Assembly: GCF_024166365.1 (NCBI RefSeq)
Contig: NC_064825.1
Location: forward strand, 101,756,480 to 101,820,479
Source: Elephas maximus indicus
Taxonomy: Eukaryota > Chordata > Mammalia > Proboscidea > Elephantidae
Reading direction: 5' to 3'
Length of the DNA: 64,000 nucleotides
Position numbers and translations under genes: made by a program. The notes under the pieces are model-generated. The model was not told where the DNA came from. It ran no database searches and worked only from the letters and a program-made list of their open reading frames with translations. Shown piece by piece: positions 63,420 to 64,000 of this stretch (position 1 is its first letter; every line of letters begins with the position of its first letter).

Positions 63420-64000
63420 GTATCTAAAGCCCCTTGGAGCCGACGGGGTTAAAGCCTTTTCTTGTCACCGCTCCCACCCCGCACCTGCCCGCCCCGGCGG
63501 CAAACGCTCTGCCAGAAAGCGCAGGACGTGGGGGCCTCCCCGCCGCTGAGTGACGGGCAGGCGATGATTGGCAGCTGCCAGCAGTGGGGTGCGGGGGCGG
63601 CGGGAGCCGGGGTGGCCCGGGCGGAGCTCACACTCCCACCCAGCGCCCAGGGCAGGTTCGTGCGCGCCGCAGCTGGTCCGGGCTCGCGCCCTCCGCGCCC
63701 GGAGCAGGGCAGGCGGGGCGGGGCGGGGCGCCCCCCTCCCGGGCCCGCGGGCGGGCTCGAGTCTCTAAGGTGACACTCCAGTGCGCGGCAGCGGCGGCGG
63801 CTGCGGAGCGCGCTCGCGGGCTCCTGCTCAGCTCCGGCGCCAGCCGTCCGGGTGGCGCCCCGGCGCACCACTCATCCCAGACGTCCGCCAGGCCCCCCAA
63901 GGGTGCAGGAGGACCCCCGCCGGCCCACGCCAGGCTCCGCGCCCAGCACCTCGCTGCTCCCGTCGTCTGAGCCCGGCGTCGGGAGGGACGCGCGGGACCC
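63420..64000. promoter_or_regulatory. CpG island, probable 5' end of the next gene (DGKZ by synteny)
   Basis: Very high GC and CpG density from about 63460 to the window end, with repeated GGGGCGGGGCG-type boxes (63715-63730), an inverted CCAAT box (GATTGG, near 63566) and GCGGCGGCGG runs. No repeats are present. In human 11p11.2 the next gene after CREB3L1, on the same strand, is DGKZ, and the gap here is similar. No recognisable DGKZ coding sequence lies in the window, so this would be promoter plus leader. Confidence 0.55.

Noticed and set aside
1-64000. Prokaryotic, phage or defence system in the window
   Set aside because: Gene structure, introns and repeats are mammalian throughout; nothing bacterial or phage-like was seen.

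Overview
This is nuclear DNA of a placental mammal, almost certainly an afrotherian of the paenungulate group (elephant most likely, sirenian or hyrax possible). Two things show it. First, a mammalian spliced gene, CREB3L1 (OASIS), can be rebuilt exon by exon on the + strand with consensus GT-AG splice sites. Second, the window is full of tRNA-headed SINEs of the AfroSINE type and copies of their RTE/BovB-like LINE partner, a combination typical of Afrotheria, lying on older mammal-wide MIR, L2, MER5 and MLT1-type relics.

Layout. 1-7700: upstream intergenic DNA with AfroSINEs, MIR and L2, one striking perfect hairpin (6659-6715) and a candidate conserved element (6370-6545). 7740-9010: CpG-rich CREB3L1 promoter, 5' UTR with two tandem upstream ORFs, and coding exon 1. 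8330-33060: a 24.7 kb intron 1 with a second, internal GC-rich island (about 24880-25480), an LTR-like segment, an L1 3' end and many SINEs. 33061-50472: coding exons 2-12. 50473-51160: 3' UTR. 51436-59450: an RTE-rich block with two long, broken RTE copies whose 3' ends face each other; an LTR with 5-bp target duplication sits inside the second. 59450-63400: intergenic DNA with MIR and L2. 63420-64000: a CpG island that, from human 11p11.2 gene order, is probably the 5' end of DGKZ.

The CREB3L1 exons total 1563 nt, giving 520 aa plus stop with an unbroken frame. The protein has an acidic N-terminal activation region, a bZIP domain (N300 and R308 of the N-x7-R signature; zipper L318, F325, L332, L339, L346, L353), one membrane span (about 375-395), an RSLL site-1-protease motif (423-426) and two lumenal N-glycosylation sequons. 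It is therefore an ER-anchored transcription factor released by regulated intramembrane proteolysis.

The SINEs fall into sub-architectures that I call A (about 150 bp, head joined almost directly to the tail), B (about 205 bp, with a middle segment resembling the RTE 5' region), C (about 200 bp, with a different middle containing a TAAAGATTACAGCC-like stretch), and G (a tRNA-Gly-like head followed by RTE 5'- and 3'-like segments). Repeat boundaries are read by eye and are good to roughly 5-20 bp. I see no CRISPR, phage, operon or other prokaryotic system; the unusual content is the composite retroposon biology and the regulatory structure of CREB3L1.
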